This document shows positions 1-10,563 of a stretch of 64,000 nucleotides of DNA, in pieces. The stretch is from the NCBI GenBank assembly GCA_033032175.1, contig CM065334.1:1299705-1363704 (forward strand). The letters are read 5' to 3'. How positions within the stretch are numbered: position 1 is the first letter of the stretch; each line of letters starts with the position of its first letter. The stretch comes from Saturnia japonica (Eukaryota > Arthropoda > Insecta > Lepidoptera > Saturniidae). Made by a program: the position numbers and the translations under genes. Below the pieces are notes generated by a model that saw nothing but the letters and a program-made list of their open reading frames with translations, searched no databases and was not told the DNA's origin.

Positions 1-86
1 TGGTCAGGCGAAACACTACCAGAGCTAAACAACCAAGAATTAAAGTGTCTACTTATATAAAATTTGACCAGGTTTATGTAACTCAC

Positions 87-1505
87 CTGACCCTATAAGA
101 CTGCCCAGAGGTCGCTTCGGATCCGAATGAGGTGTTGACACTATATGTCCTGGATTATCCTGGCTTCCTGAATGCGTTGGCGGGTAGTGAGGACTATCTG
201 GGATAGAGACTGTCGTTTCCGCATATCCTGAATGCCCGGGATTTTCTAAATATAGAGTGGTGTCTTCTTGGAGAATGGTTGTGTTTGTTTCGATCGGTGG
301 AGGGTACTGGGTAGTTGTTGGAACTTTTGGATTTGTTGGTGGTAATGTTGGACTTGGAATGGTAGGGTGAATTCCTGAATATGGTGGTGGGTTGGGAGGA
401 CTACCCATATCCGGGATAGTTCCTGAAGTTTCCGTGTATACTGGTACAGGAAATCCTGGATGGTCGGGATTTTCTAAATTATCAGTAGGGACTTCCTGCT
501 CAATAGTTGAGTTAGTTTCGATCGGTGGAGAATAATGGGTAGTTGTTGGATCATTTGGATCTGTTGATGGTAATGTTTGACTTGGAAAGGTAGGATTAAT
601 TCCTGGGTATTGTGGTCGGTTGGGAGGACTACCCATATCCGGGATAGTTCCTGAAGTTTCCGTGTATAGTGGTACAGGAAATCCTGGAACATCGGGATTT
701 TCTAAATTATCAGTAGGGACTTCTTGCTCAATAGTTGTGTTAGTTTCGATCGGTGGAGAATAATGGGTTCTTGTTGGAACATTTGGATCTGTTGATGGTA
801 ATGTTTGACTTGGAAAGGTAGGATTAATTCCTGGGTATTGTGGTCGGTTGGGAGGACTACCCATATCCGGGATAGTTATTGAAGTTTCCGTGTATAGTGG
901 TACAGGAAATCCTGGAACATCGGGATTTTCTAAATTATCAGTAGGGACTTCTTGCTCAATAGTTGTGTTAGTTTCGATCGGTGGAGAATAATGGGTACTT
1001 GTTGGAACATTTGGATCTGTTGGTGGTAATGTTTGACTTGGAAAGGTAGGATTAATTCCTGGGTATTGTGGTCGGTTGGGAGGACTACCCATATCCGGGA
1101 TAGTTACTGAAGTTTCCGTGTATAGTGGTACAGGAAATCCTGGAACATCGGGATTTTCTAAATTATCAGTAGGGACTTCTTGTTCAATAGTTGTGTTAGT
1201 TTCGATCGGTGGAGAATAATGGGTAGTTGTTGGAACATTTTGATCTGTTGGTGGTAATGTTTGACTTGGAAAGGTAGGATTAATTCCTGGGTATTGTGGT
1301 CGGTTGGGAGGACTACCCATATCGGGGATATTTCTTGAAGTTTCCGTGTATACTGGAAAAGGGAATCCTGGATACTCCTGATTTTCTAAATTATCAGTAG
1401 GGACTTCTTGGTCAATAGTTGGGCTTGTTCCAAACGGTGAAGTATTTACATTTGTTGGTGGAAAAGGTGGACTTGGAATACTTGGGTTCTGTCTTCCTGG
1501 GTAAT
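87..1505 (-). CDS. Pro-rich repeat exon (most 3' exon visible)
   Basis: The acceptor (ttaattatag) lies just above 1505 and a strong donor (CAG|GTGAGT) at 87/86; the open frame runs on to a stop at 49-51, which is probably intronic. The exon encodes 473 codons: a divergent opening unit of about 61 residues starting YPGRQNP, four almost identical 76-residue units beginning MGSPPNRPQYPG, a degenerate fifth unit, and a short tail. Each unit contains a TNTT or TNST sequon and an acidic LENPD patch. Reading past the donor would add only about 12 residues, so alternative use as a terminal exon cannot be excluded. Confidence 0.65.
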
Positions 1506-4500
1506 CTATAATTAAATTTTAATAATGTCGTTAGGTTTTTTAAGTTATTAAGTAGTATTTAAATGTTACTGTTAAGCTGATGTTAAGTAATCACAAAACT
1601 AATATATTTTATAAACAACTAGCGCAGCCCCGCAGTTTCATCCATTGTAAAATCATTCATACAATTAATACAATTGAAATGTCTGTTTGTAATGTCAAAA
1701 TAACAGCTTTTTACTAAATGCATATGAAAGTATATAAGATACCTATAAGAAAACACCCATTTTTTAATTTTTTTTTGTTTGTTTGTTCCGGGTAATCTCT
1801 GAAACGGTTAGACCGATTTTGACGGGACTTTCACTGGTAGATAGCTGAACTTATTGGGAGTAACTTAGGCTACTTTTATTTTAGAAAAAGAATTAGGGTT
1901 CCGCACAAATAAAAAAAAAACTGGTCACTGTGAATCAATTCGGGCGCTTAAATGGCTTATGCTGAGTGAACCATAATTGATATAGCAAATTAATGTACTA
2001 CATAATCATAGGAATTAAAAAGATCTACAAAAAAGTCCGGGAGAGTATACATCTATCTTCTAAGGAACACCCACAATAAGCATTTTTGTTTTTAAAATAG
2101 CCGGAAGCGGGGGAGTAAGATTCGCGCGGGCATTCTGTAGTCCACGTGAGCGAAGCCACGGACCTGTTAGTTGTAAATATTTGTGTAAAATCCGTTGTTA
2201 GTGAGTGTTCACATGACGAAAGGCGTAACTATGATAAATAACTCAGCCAATGGATGTCGTTACATATGTCATATATACTTTTACTCCATCTTTACACTTT
2301 CAGGTATTGAATTTGCAAAAACTATAAATCACGTCTTTTTTATTTTCATGAATCTATCTTTAAAGAATGACTGATTTTCATGCAAACTTTTGATCGTCTT
2401 TTTCACCACCTTACGGTTCAATGACCAAAAATCATTCCTTAGTGCTCACGTACAGTATAAAAGAAACCCGCAATCAAATTTTCACGGTCCTAGCCCCATT
2501 TAGTTTGGTCTGTGCGTTGATATGTCAGTCAGTCAGTTATTGTTTATTATATCGATAGATATTAGAACAAATTATGTAAACTAGTGATCGTCCTAAGCTC
2601 GAAATTCGACCAGCGACTTTTTGATCATAGACTATTTTCTGTTTGACATTTACAGAATTCATAAACAATGAGAATTATCTACATTACTTGCTGTCACTTT
2701 TTATTGAGTGACAATGTTAATATTTTGGTGGGTCTAAGTTCAATGGCAATGATCAGCTTAGGATTCGCAGTATTAATTTATGTTATTTAATATACATATT
2801 AGTAACAGATATTATAGATAAATTGTAGCTTTCTGCATTCCTTCTCCATATAAACTTTAACCATGCCAAATCTCACAGTCTTCCGTGCACGCAATACGCT
2901 TAAAAAGGTACCGAAAGCTTTTGCTTCACGTATTAATATATAGATTGTCTTATGGGCCTGAGACCTGAACTAAAACTTTCCGCTGTATTTGGTCCCTGAT
3001 TCTAATATTCCTTTTACTTAAGTTGACTAGTTTACTTAGGTTGACTAGGAAGGTAAGACTATCTTAGTCCTTAAGTTCAGGAATTTAGTATTCTAAATTT
3101 CGATCCTTACCATTTGGATAGTGTTCATTCCCAGCGTAATACCCTAACCCTGGCCTTGCCCCAGGATATATCGGGCGTCCATCACCAGGAAAACCTCTTT
3201 CAGGTCTTGATGGCGGTTCCCAGGGATCGCGTGGTGCATGATCACCTAAAAATTCATTTCCAAGATCTCCTAGCGCTTCAGTTATGTGACTATTTCCTTG
3301 GATTCCGGGATATCTCATGTAATTATGGTTTGTAACCTGATATCTAAAGGACCCTCTTTCAGAACCATCGTTACCAGTTACTCCAACGTATCTTTGTTGA
3401 ACATTAATACCATTATTTGGATAGTTTTCTGTTAGCTGTTCTCCTATGCCGTTCTGGTTTCCATAACCTGGTAGCCAGCCACCTCCAGGATCAGGGTAGC
3501 CTGGCTGATTAGAATATGGTATTTCAGGAATGTCTGGAAACATAAGAGATAGCAGATGTAATCTGATAATGGTCTCCGGTCTGATAACACCAATTATGAG
3601 CAGAAGTGAAGAACAAGTTATTATTTATACATACCTGCATTTAACTTTAACCATTTTATGTCTCCCAGTTTAAGAGCATTATCGCAGCATACTCTGGATA
3701 ACATACCGCACCCTCTGTGCAAAACTGTCGCTTTTGCAATATTTCCCAAAATTAGCTAAGTATGTATTATGTTGCCTAAATTACTTCTGCACTTTTTTTT
3801 TTTTCTTTTAAGTTAAAGGAAAAAGTAGATTTAATAACATAGCCTATTCAACTTATTTAAATCCGGTAGGATTATTATTTTATATGATACTAGCTGTGCC
3901 CCACGGTTTCACCCGTGTTAATTTTATACGCCGCGTAGGCAACTTTTTATATTTTGTGTAAATCTATTGATATTTTTATGAGGAATAAATTAATTTTTCA
4001 AATTATAATATAAGCCTATGTTACTCGCTGATATTGTTGCTTTATATTGGTGAAAGAATTTTTATAATCGGTCCAGTAGTTTTTCAGTTTATCCATTACA
4101 AAGAAAAAAATTAAATCTTTCCTCTTTATTATATAGGTATAAATTTTTTTTTGTATCTAACAATATACTGGACGAACTTGTAAATATAGTGGAGAATGGC
4201 TTGCAAAAATAGTTGGTACAGCTTGCGAATATACCTACTGTGGGACGACTTGTAAATTAATTTACTGTGAGACGCTTGTAGATGTAGTGTGGGACTGTAT
4301 GCAAAGGGACGAAGATTAATCCATTGGTTAAGTTTAGGAATGCATGTCGTTAGTAGTGAGCTGATATATGGTTGAGCCATTATATAGTCATGACGTAACA
4401 CATCACGGTAAAAGCTACAACTCTCAGATAGCCTTAAACACTGATTTTTGTTACGTAAGTCGGAAGTCGAGACCTTCCCGAACTGCCATATCCGCGTGCG

Positions 4501-7500
4501 CTGGCGTAATCCTTAATGATACGGAAATATAATGTTCTACAATAATAGCGTTCCTTAGTACTTATATGTAAAAAAAAGTTAGCGATAGTATATGCCTATC
4601 TCTTATACATAAGCCACAATAATGAATTTTGTGACAAAGGTTTGTTGAAAATTAAAAAGTGATTTATATGTATTATTTTTAGACATGGCATATTAATCGT
4701 TACGAACAAAAGTTACTTCATCATAAAGACAATTTTATGAGTTTAAATTTTGCTCTTTATAGCATGTTATTTGAACACATACTTTAGGAGATAATGGAAA
4801 ATGAAAATAATTTGTATTTGCGGGAAGAACAATTATGATAAACTACACGGGTGCGTTGGCGGTGCGGTGTTTGTCGGATAAAATTATCACGGGTGAAACC
4901 GTGAGGGACAGTTAGTAGATAATAATTTAGTGGATGCACAGAGAGGGAGTCCACTTCCAGACATCACTATCATTCACATAATGATCCACCCTATAATAAC
5001 CTTTTCACAGTAAAACCATTACCATTAGTATTACTCATTGTCTGGCAAATCAGTAATGTGCTTCGGAATCTTAATATAGACCCTAAGACTATTACCTAAA
5101 AAGCTTTTATTGAACCTACTAACAAAATTGACAAAATGTAACTTGACTAAGTTTTTACGAATATACATTAAGTTATCAAGGATGTATTGGGAGGGCAAAG
5201 TTGGTCTTTAGTGATTCATGAGGTCTCATGATGTATATTGCTCGAATTGACCGCTTTTGTAATATAAATATAGTATTTACCTCAGCTGCTGAACCCCACA
5301 GCAAAATACCGTAAGACATTATGAGAATAACCCTGGTAAAGTAAACCTGGCGTATGATGGCGATTAGTCACATCAGCCTGAGCTTTCGATGATAAAAAAC
5401 ATAGCTAACTTGGGAATTTCAATGTATTGTAATTGAATCAATGAAAAGTAATAGTATTAATAGGTACCTATTATTTTCAACGTGTAAAGTGTTTAAGACA
5501 ATTTCCAAAAGTTGTAAGATCCCGGATTGTAGATCTCAAATAAGACCTACAAAACACTTAGCGAGAGTATAAATTACAATATTTACCTGAATACATTTTA
5601 ATTCTTTCGTTAGAGAAATTTCCAAAATGATTAATTTTCTTAATTCTCCCTTTCCGTACTCCTTTACCTTTAAGTTTGTTCCTCTTATAACGTTCCTTGA
5701 ATTTATTAATCAAAGCCAAATCGGAATCTGAAATATTCCCACTAACTAAATCCTTTTTAGCGTCTCTGTATTCACTTATAACTGCTTCATCATTATATTT
5801 CTTAATATCTATTTTCATTGGTGGTTTACTGTCAAGACTGGGATTATTAGCTTCAACTGGCGCAGCATTGTATATTGCGGCGAGTTCTTCAATATTGTTT
5901 CTAAACGATTTATGACCGGGTTGAGACTTCTTGATCATATTAGAGATATACGAAACGATGTAATTATAAAGACGCCATTCTGTAAGGTCCAGAGTGTTGT
6001 TACCTGTAAAATATATTTTGAAACATGTGTGCAGTTCTCACTCATTAAAAGTGAATCCTTCAGAAAACACAATTAAAAATATTCAAATAAACGATACACG
6101 TGAACAATACGCCACGCTGGCTTTGAAACCTTATCTCAAGGTTTCGTAGTCCGCACATACACACACGTAACCGAGATAATAAGAAACTCTGTGTAATGTA
6201 TTCTAAATCATTCTCTAAGGCTAAATTATCTTATAGATGTGTGTGTTTATCTCTTTTTATTGTCATTGCGTTTCTAATGACAACAGTATTAAAAAAGTTT
6301 TCACTTGCCAAGATAGACATTTTTTAGCGGTCAGTAGACGAACATAATAAAATATTAAGATTATGTTTTAGCGGAAGTGAGGAACAGAGAGTAAAGTTCC
6401 TCATCCGCCATAGAAAAGGGAGGATCCTCTGGCCAGACGGGTGCTATGTCTGGCGGGTAGCTGCCCCGTTTTCTATGGCGGATGAGGAACTTTACTCTCT
6501 GTTCCTCACCTCCGCTAAAGTGATGACACCGACGTGATACGTCAGCACAACTGCAGCTGCAGACATAGCACCCGTTTGGCCGGAGGATCCTCCCTTTTCT
6601 ATAGCGGATGAGGAACTTTACTCTCTGTTCCTCACTTCCGCTAAAATGTTATTAATATTACTGTTGCAGACAGCAAGCTATAAGATTATATTTTCAAAGA
6701 ATTTCTGTTAATACATACCGACGTTTGGTGGGAAAAAGACGTCTCCTCTAGTACTATTTAAATAAATTAAGTACCATTTTAAAATCATCTTTTGTAGGTC
6801 CACCTAAAAAAATATAAGTCTTAGCCTAGTGGTGGCGATTTGAGATCGATTTATCGAATAATCGCTCTTTTGTGCCAAAAAGATTGATTTTTTTAATCGA
6901 TACATGGTACTGAATCGATATTTCAACCTAGAAAATCGACTGTTTCTCGTTTGATAAGAACCATAAAATTATTTACAATTTGTTAAATGTACCCAAATAC
7001 ATGTAAAGAAATACTAGTTCATCAAATAATTACTAAAAAAAACTCACAAAATGGCTGTATTAGCTGTGCGCTTAATTTCCTTTGCTTCTCAATTAATGGA
7101 TACAAGAGATATTATATAAATTACGTTTTTAAACTTGTAATCTGTAACAGCCTTTAACGAGTAACGTGGGATCACCTGTGCCTGGCCAGCGCCTATTTTA
7201 TTGCCGGGAATATCACAGGTGATGAACGGGACCGCTTGCATCCGATAGACAGTACAAACTGTTGTCCTCGGAAAGCTTAGAGAATAAGCATAACAATATA
7301 CTATAGATAAACTATATAAATACCAAACTAATAAATTTGTGAATTCAATTCTCTTTCTTTTTTGTATTTTTCTTAAATTGATACTATAGTAAAATTGTTC
7401 GTTTCGGGACGCTCGACAGGAGTGATAACTTAAACTAATCAAAAAGAAAAAAAAGACCAAACTAAAGTGAGAAAAGCCGGCGAGGATTTGAACCTAGGAC

Positions 7501-8858
7501 TTCGGTCATAGCAGTCACGCTTACGACCGCTAGGCTACGACCGCATTGTTTCAATTAGCTGAAACTATGATACTATTAATGGCGCCGTAACGCGTTACGT
7601 TACAAAGCAGTTGCCCTCCCATATGAAGTTATTACTTAAAATTTTCAAGTAAATTATTCGTATTCGGGCTTGTTTAGTTCGTTAATGTTTTGTCCGAATC
7701 AATTGTTATTACCTTATTACCCTTAAATCATTGTTACGTTGCAGAAGAAATAGAAATATCATCATCCTCAAGTTTAAAATCTGTAGTCAAGCACCTTTAA
7801 GTGTGTTACGGCAGGTGCACTTGAAAGCCAGTTCCTCCAATAAGATTGACGTGTTACCATCTTTGGTCACATCGTCATTTCACATCAGGGTAGATTGTGG
7901 TTTAAAGCTAACATTACAAATCTACTCTATTACAATTAATAAAATTGGAGTGTCGGTTTGTAATGTCAATATAACAGCTTTTTACTAAATGCATATGAAA
8001 GTATATACGATACCTATTTAAAAAAACCATTTTCAAATTTTTGTCAGTTTGTTGCGGGTAATCTCCGAAACGGTTGGACCGATTTTGACGGGACTATCAC
8101 TGGTAGATAGGTGTTTTTATAGGGAGTAATTTAGGCTACTTTTATTTTGCAAAAGATATAAGTGTTCCGCACAAATAAAAAAAAAAAACTGATCATGGTG
8201 AATCAATTCGGGCGCTTGAATGGCTTAACGCTGAGTAAACCAAAAAGATATACATATATCAAATTAATGTACTACATAATTGTAGTCATAAACATACATA
8301 AAAACAGAGTATAATATGTCTGTCTTCTAATAACACCCACAATAAGCATTTTTAACTTTAAAATAGCCGGGAGCGGGGGAAGCAAAATACGCGCGGACAT
8401 TCTGTAGTCCACTTGAACGAAGCCACGGGCACAGTTAGTTGATAATAAAATAGATATGATGACAAAAATACAAACATTTTTGCTTGAATTGTATCCCAAA
8501 TCCTTATTAGGATCCAAAGATTGCTCGTAAAAAGTTTTATTCGCCAATGATTTAAAAATTTTCAATATATCTCTGGTTATATAATAATGCGTTTCACGTG
8601 TCCCATTCAGATTTGTCCAGTTCGTTAATGTTTTATCCGAATCAATTGTTATACTCTCATGAATCGTTGTTACATTACCGATGTCCGTTGTTACATTCTC
8701 AGAATTTATTGTTACATTACCATAAATCATTGTGACGTTCTCAGGATTTGTTATGTTGAACACTTCGATTTCTGGTGTTGTAAGTTCTTCATAGTTAAAA
8801 TGCGCAAATCGGTTATCCGGTGTCCATTCATATAAAGGGTCTATTGTTGTTTTGATTA
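87..8858 (-). CDS. Proline-rich repeat protein gene, 3' part (four exons)
   Basis: Four open exons on the minus strand (8858-8472, 6003-5587, 3533-3111, 1505-87) can be joined in frame: every acceptor seen leaves two bases before the first codon and every donor leaves one base, so all are phase 1, and exon lengths are 387, 417, 423 and 1419 nt, all multiples of three. The product is unrecognised. It runs from an Asn/Thr-rich segment with many N-x-T/S sequons, through a charged Lys/Arg-rich segment, to a Gly/Pro/Tyr-rich segment and then long Pro-rich repeats. Sequons plus Pro/Thr repeats suggest a secreted, glycosylated mucin-like or cuticle/silk-type protein; this is inference. The first exon, with any signal peptide, was not found, and the gene continues beyond the left edge because exon 1505-87 ends in a donor. 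The joins are predictions from splice consensus only. Confidence 0.6.
409..1320 (-). repeat. Coding tandem repeat, 4 x 228 bp
   Basis: Four consecutive units, each exactly 228 bp (76 codons), at 1320-1093, 1092-865, 864-637 and 636-409. They differ by only a handful of substitutions, such as Pro/Ser at residue 24 and Val/Ile/Gly at residue 72. A diverged half-unit precedes them and a diverged, shortened unit follows (408 to about 196). Central copies more alike than edge copies is the usual sign of unequal crossing over or gene conversion. Confidence 0.9.
1660..2172 (+). repeat. Lepidopteran dispersed repeat, family 1, copy A
   Basis: Starts near 'acaattaatacaattg' and ends in 'gagcgaagccacgg'. 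It contains 'gaccgattttgacgggac' and 'gcatatgaaagtatata'. The same sequence recurs at 7931-8440 (same orientation), at 18998-19446 and 46831-47305 (opposite), and as a fragment at 32157-32280. It lies in the intron between the 87-1505 and 3111-3533 exons. No coding capacity is seen; it behaves like a SINE or LINE-tail element. Confidence 0.75.
2173..3110. other. Intron remainder, no gene seen
   Basis: AT-rich intronic sequence between two exons of the proline-rich gene. No open frame with acceptable splice sites and no clear repeat boundary was seen. Confidence 0.5.
3111..3533 (-). CDS. Gly/Pro/Tyr-rich exon of the proline-rich gene
   Basis: 141 codons. The acceptor is tatgtttccag|ACATTCC at 3534/3533 and the donor AAATG|GTAAGG at 3111/3110, both phase 1. 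Joining to exon 1505-87 restores a codon (g+at, Asp) and gives HYPN-D-YPGR. The sequence is rich in Gly, Pro, Tyr and Asn, with PGYPDPGGG and GYYAGNE stretches and no cysteine. This composition resembles structural secreted proteins of insects, but no family is recognised. Confidence 0.65.
3891..4145 (+). repeat. Dispersed repeat, family 2, copy
   Basis: Begins 'tagctgtgccccacgg' and holds 'tatttttatgaggaataa' and 'agtagtttttcagtttatcc'. Related copies lie at 17063-17320 (+), 8930-9136 (-) and 56470-56735 (-). It is non-coding. Confidence 0.7.
4155..4310 (+). repeat. Imperfect minisatellite, about 25-27 bp unit
   Basis: Five to six degenerate units built around 'acttgtaaatatagtg' / 'gcttgcgaatatac' / 'gacttgtaaatta' / 'gcttgtagatgtagtg'. 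An open frame crosses this stretch on the minus strand but is only a by-product of the repeat; no gene is called. Confidence 0.5.
4600..4922 (-). repeat. Dispersed repeat, family 3, copy
   Basis: Shares 'acttcatcataaagacaatt', 'agcatgttatttg' and the 'acgggtgaaaccgtg' end, in reverse orientation, with the sequence at 45452-45895. It lies in an intron of the proline-rich gene. Non-coding. Confidence 0.6.
4923..5586. other. Intron remainder, no gene seen
   Basis: Intronic sequence between exons 5587-6003 and 3111-3533. Nothing beyond AT-rich sequence was recognised. Confidence 0.5.
5587..6003 (-). CDS. Charged exon of the proline-rich gene
   Basis: 139 codons, from acceptor atattttacag|GT at 6004/6003 to donor TTCAG|GTAAAT at 5587/5586, phase 1 at both ends. 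It opens with NNTLDLTEW, contains an N-terminal region rich in Tyr/Ile/Ser, then SDSDLALINKFKERY and a very basic run (KLKGKGVRKGRIKK). The basic run could be a protease-processing or nucleic-acid/polyanion-binding patch; nothing in the sequence decides this. Confidence 0.6.
6030..6310 (-). repeat. Intron segment duplicated at 9410-9735
   Basis: Lying immediately upstream (in gene sense) of exon 6003-5587, this stretch shares 'ccttcagaaaa', 'cgtgaa.aata..ccacgctggct', 'aaggcttcgta/aaggtttcgta' and 'tcattctct' in the same order with 9410-9735. Same order and orientation indicate a segmental duplication rather than a mobile repeat, though a dispersed repeat cannot be excluded. Confidence 0.55.
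6367..6645. repeat. Fold-back repeat of the 'tttagcggaagtgagg' family
   Basis: Outer arms 6367 to about 6440 and about 6575-6645 are reverse complements: one end reads 'tttagcggaagtgaggaac', the other 'gttcctcacttccgctaaa'. A further inverted copy (about 6471-6519) sits between, so the segment is a nested palindrome. The same motif starts both direct repeats of the element at 35817-36766, and the piece at 6525-6560 is the reverse complement of its internal end ('gctgacgtatcacgtcgg'). Confidence 0.8.
6646..7475. other. Intron, AT-rich, with ATCGAT-rich patch
   Basis: No exon was recognised. Around 6840-6960 there are several 'aatcgat' and 'gatcgattta' words in both orientations, suggesting a decayed small DNA transposon. 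The open frame at 7089-7460 (-) has no protein-like features. Confidence 0.4.
7476..7545 (-). repeat. tRNA-derived SINE head / tRNA-like sequence
   Basis: On the minus strand it carries a good Pol III A box (TAGCCTAGCGG) and B box (GGTTCAAATCC) at tRNA-like spacing, followed by GGCTTTT, a potential terminator. The would-be acceptor arms (GCGGTCG and CGCCGGC) do not pair over seven bases, so it is read as a tRNA-related element, not a functional tRNA. Confidence 0.5.
7931..8440 (+). repeat. Dispersed repeat, family 1, copy B
   Basis: Runs from 'acaattaataaaattgg' to 'cgaagccacgggcacag' and is colinear with copy A at 1660-2172 over its whole length. It ends about 30 bp below the predicted donor of exon 8858-8472; the open reading frame of that exon runs on into it, which explains the non-protein-like tail of the frame. 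Confidence 0.75.
8472..8858 (-). CDS. Asn/Thr-rich exon of the proline-rich gene
   Basis: 129 codons from acceptor aaacttttcag|TA at 8859/8858. The phase-1 donor chosen (GTTT|GTATTT at 8472/8471) is weak but is the one that keeps phase with the next exon. The exon encodes DPLYEWTPDNRF followed by a run of N-x-T sequons (NIT, NVT, NVT, NVT, NVT within about 35 residues), then NWT, NGT and NKT. Heavy N-glycosylation is therefore possible if the protein is secreted. Upstream exons were not found between here and the mariner structure at 9942. Confidence 0.5.
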
Positions 8859-8929
8859 CTGAAAAGTTTATTCAAAAATTGTATGTACCTATTTTTTTTT
8901 TTTGGTTAATACTATTTATATTGTAATTA

Positions 8930-9136
8930 ACGTGAACGAAGTCGCGGACGGTTACTATTCTATACCAATATTATAAAGAGGAAAGATTTGATGTTTTGTT
9001 TTGTAACGGATAAAACCAAAAACAATAGGACCGATTTTAAAAATTAGTTCACCAATATAAAGCTACAGTATCAGCGAGTAAACATAGGCTATATTGTTAT
9101 GTGGCACTGGTGAAACCGAGGGGCACAGTTAGTAAT
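8930..9136 (-). repeat. Dispersed repeat, family 2, minus copy
   Basis: Reverse orientation of the 3891-4145 repeat: 'taccaatattataaagagg', 'ggaccgattttaaaaatt' and a terminal 'aaaccgaggggcacag'. Confidence 0.65.
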
Positions 9137-9149
9137 ATTATAAAGAAGT

Positions 9150-9405
9150 AGTGTGTGTGTTTGTTCGTATGAGGTAATCTCTGAAAACTACTTATGCGAT
9201 TTAGAAAATCTTCACCCTACAGAGGAACGAAGCCAAATAACCTTGCATTGTTTCTGCGCTGAGCAGGGTTTCCAGAACTCCTCGGCTTAGGGAGTTCAAG
9301 GTCGGTACACTAGTGATACCTATAGTATTACAAGCGTCCATAGGCTACGGTAGCCGCTTAACATCAGGCGGTTCGTACGGCTGTTTGCCACCATAGTGGA
9401 AAAAA
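9150..9405 (+). repeat. Dispersed repeat, family 4, copy
   Basis: Contains 'ggtttccagaactcctcggc', 'ctagtgatacctatag' and 'catcaggcggttcgtacgg'. It is closely matched by 31500-31710. This is a common lepidopteran tail sequence; it has no coding capacity. Confidence 0.7.
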
Positions 9406-9409
9406 ATCA

Positions 9410-9735
9410 TGAGTACAGTTCACACGCGGTAGAATTAAGTGAACCTTCAGAAAATATAAAAATATTCACATAAACGATGCACGTGAATAATAAACCACGC
9501 TGGCTATGACGATCTTTTCTTAAGGCTTCGTAATACGCAGGCGCACACACGTTCTAACAAACGTACAAAAAAAAAACCGAGATAAAAGGAAACACTATAA
9601 AAAGTGTACTATGTCATTCTCTTGGAGGCTAAGTCATATTTTGATGTGTGGTTTGTTTCTTTTCAATGTCGCTTTTTCGTTTCATTGAGTTTCAAATCAC
9701 AACTTTGCTATTGAGGACTTTTTTTATGGGATATA
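9410..9735 (-). repeat. Second copy of the 6030-6310 intron segment
   Basis: Colinear with 6030-6310 (see that entry). Where a duplicated exon would be expected (below 9410), family 4 and family 2 repeats are found instead. Confidence 0.5.
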
Positions 9736-9941
9736 CGGGCTGCGTTTTGATTTTATATTATCGATATATTATTTGTAATGTTAATAAAATATTAACATTA
9801 AACATTCATTGTTAGTTTTTTAAATTATTAGAGTTTTTGTATGCAAGCCTATTTAGCAAATATTCTCTTACCCTATTTTTAGCATACATTTACAAAATAA
9901 TGAAAGACCAAATTGTTTAAATTATTTATTAATCAGTTATA

Positions 9942-10140
9942 TACAGGGTATTAGTAGACCGCTCCCGAAAATGAAGACAGACGATAGTATTAATGACACC
10001 TTTGATGATGGGAAGGAAAAAAATTGATCCTGATTAAAAAAAAATCATATTATTTAAACTTTTTATTAGCATTATTTACGCTCCATCATGTTAGTACAAC
10101 TTAATGAAACGAGAATTTTACAAAAAACTACAATACTTTA
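9942..10140 (+). repeat. Left terminal inverted repeat
   Basis: Reverse complement of 16315-16493, including 'gaccgctcc.gaaaatgaag', 'cacctttgatgatggga' and 'aaactttttattagcatt'. It differs by scattered substitutions and homopolymer length. Confidence 0.85.
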
Positions 10141-10563
10141 CTAAAAAAAAAACCAGCAATGAATACCAAATTAAATACAGCTGATTGCTCGGGTCAAATA
10201 ATGCGTAGGCGCGAGCGCGGCGCGGTGCCATTCTCGCGCGGCCCGCAGCTGGCGATCGCACAAATACTTATTTACAATATTGTCTAAATACCTAACTTAT
10301 CTACTTTGCCACTGTGCTAGTGTCTACCTGACCACTTTCATTCGAATTCTCCGGTAGAATTAAAAAAGTAACGGGTTCGATTCCCCGCGAATGAAAAAAA
10401 TACTTAAATAAAATTTTAACAAGCATTGAGCCATGTTTTTTAATCCATCGTGTAAGAATGTTTATTATTCTGATGTATTCAGTTATGTACCTATTGATAT
10501 CAGTTCAGTACTAAGTTATTTATAAAAAATGTAGGTATGAAACAGCTTACCGATCTAAAGCTA

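Noticed and set aside
474..692. Short open frame inside the coding 228-bp repeats
   Set aside because: It is another frame of the same repeat and repeats with it; only the long frame has splice signals and a constant unit.
4129..4401. 90-codon minus-strand open frame
   Set aside because: Created by an imperfect minisatellite; no splice sites and no protein-like composition.
8272..8471. Extension of the Asn-rich exon frame past 8472
   Set aside because: The tail is translated family 1 repeat (the same words occur at five other places), so the exon must end before it.
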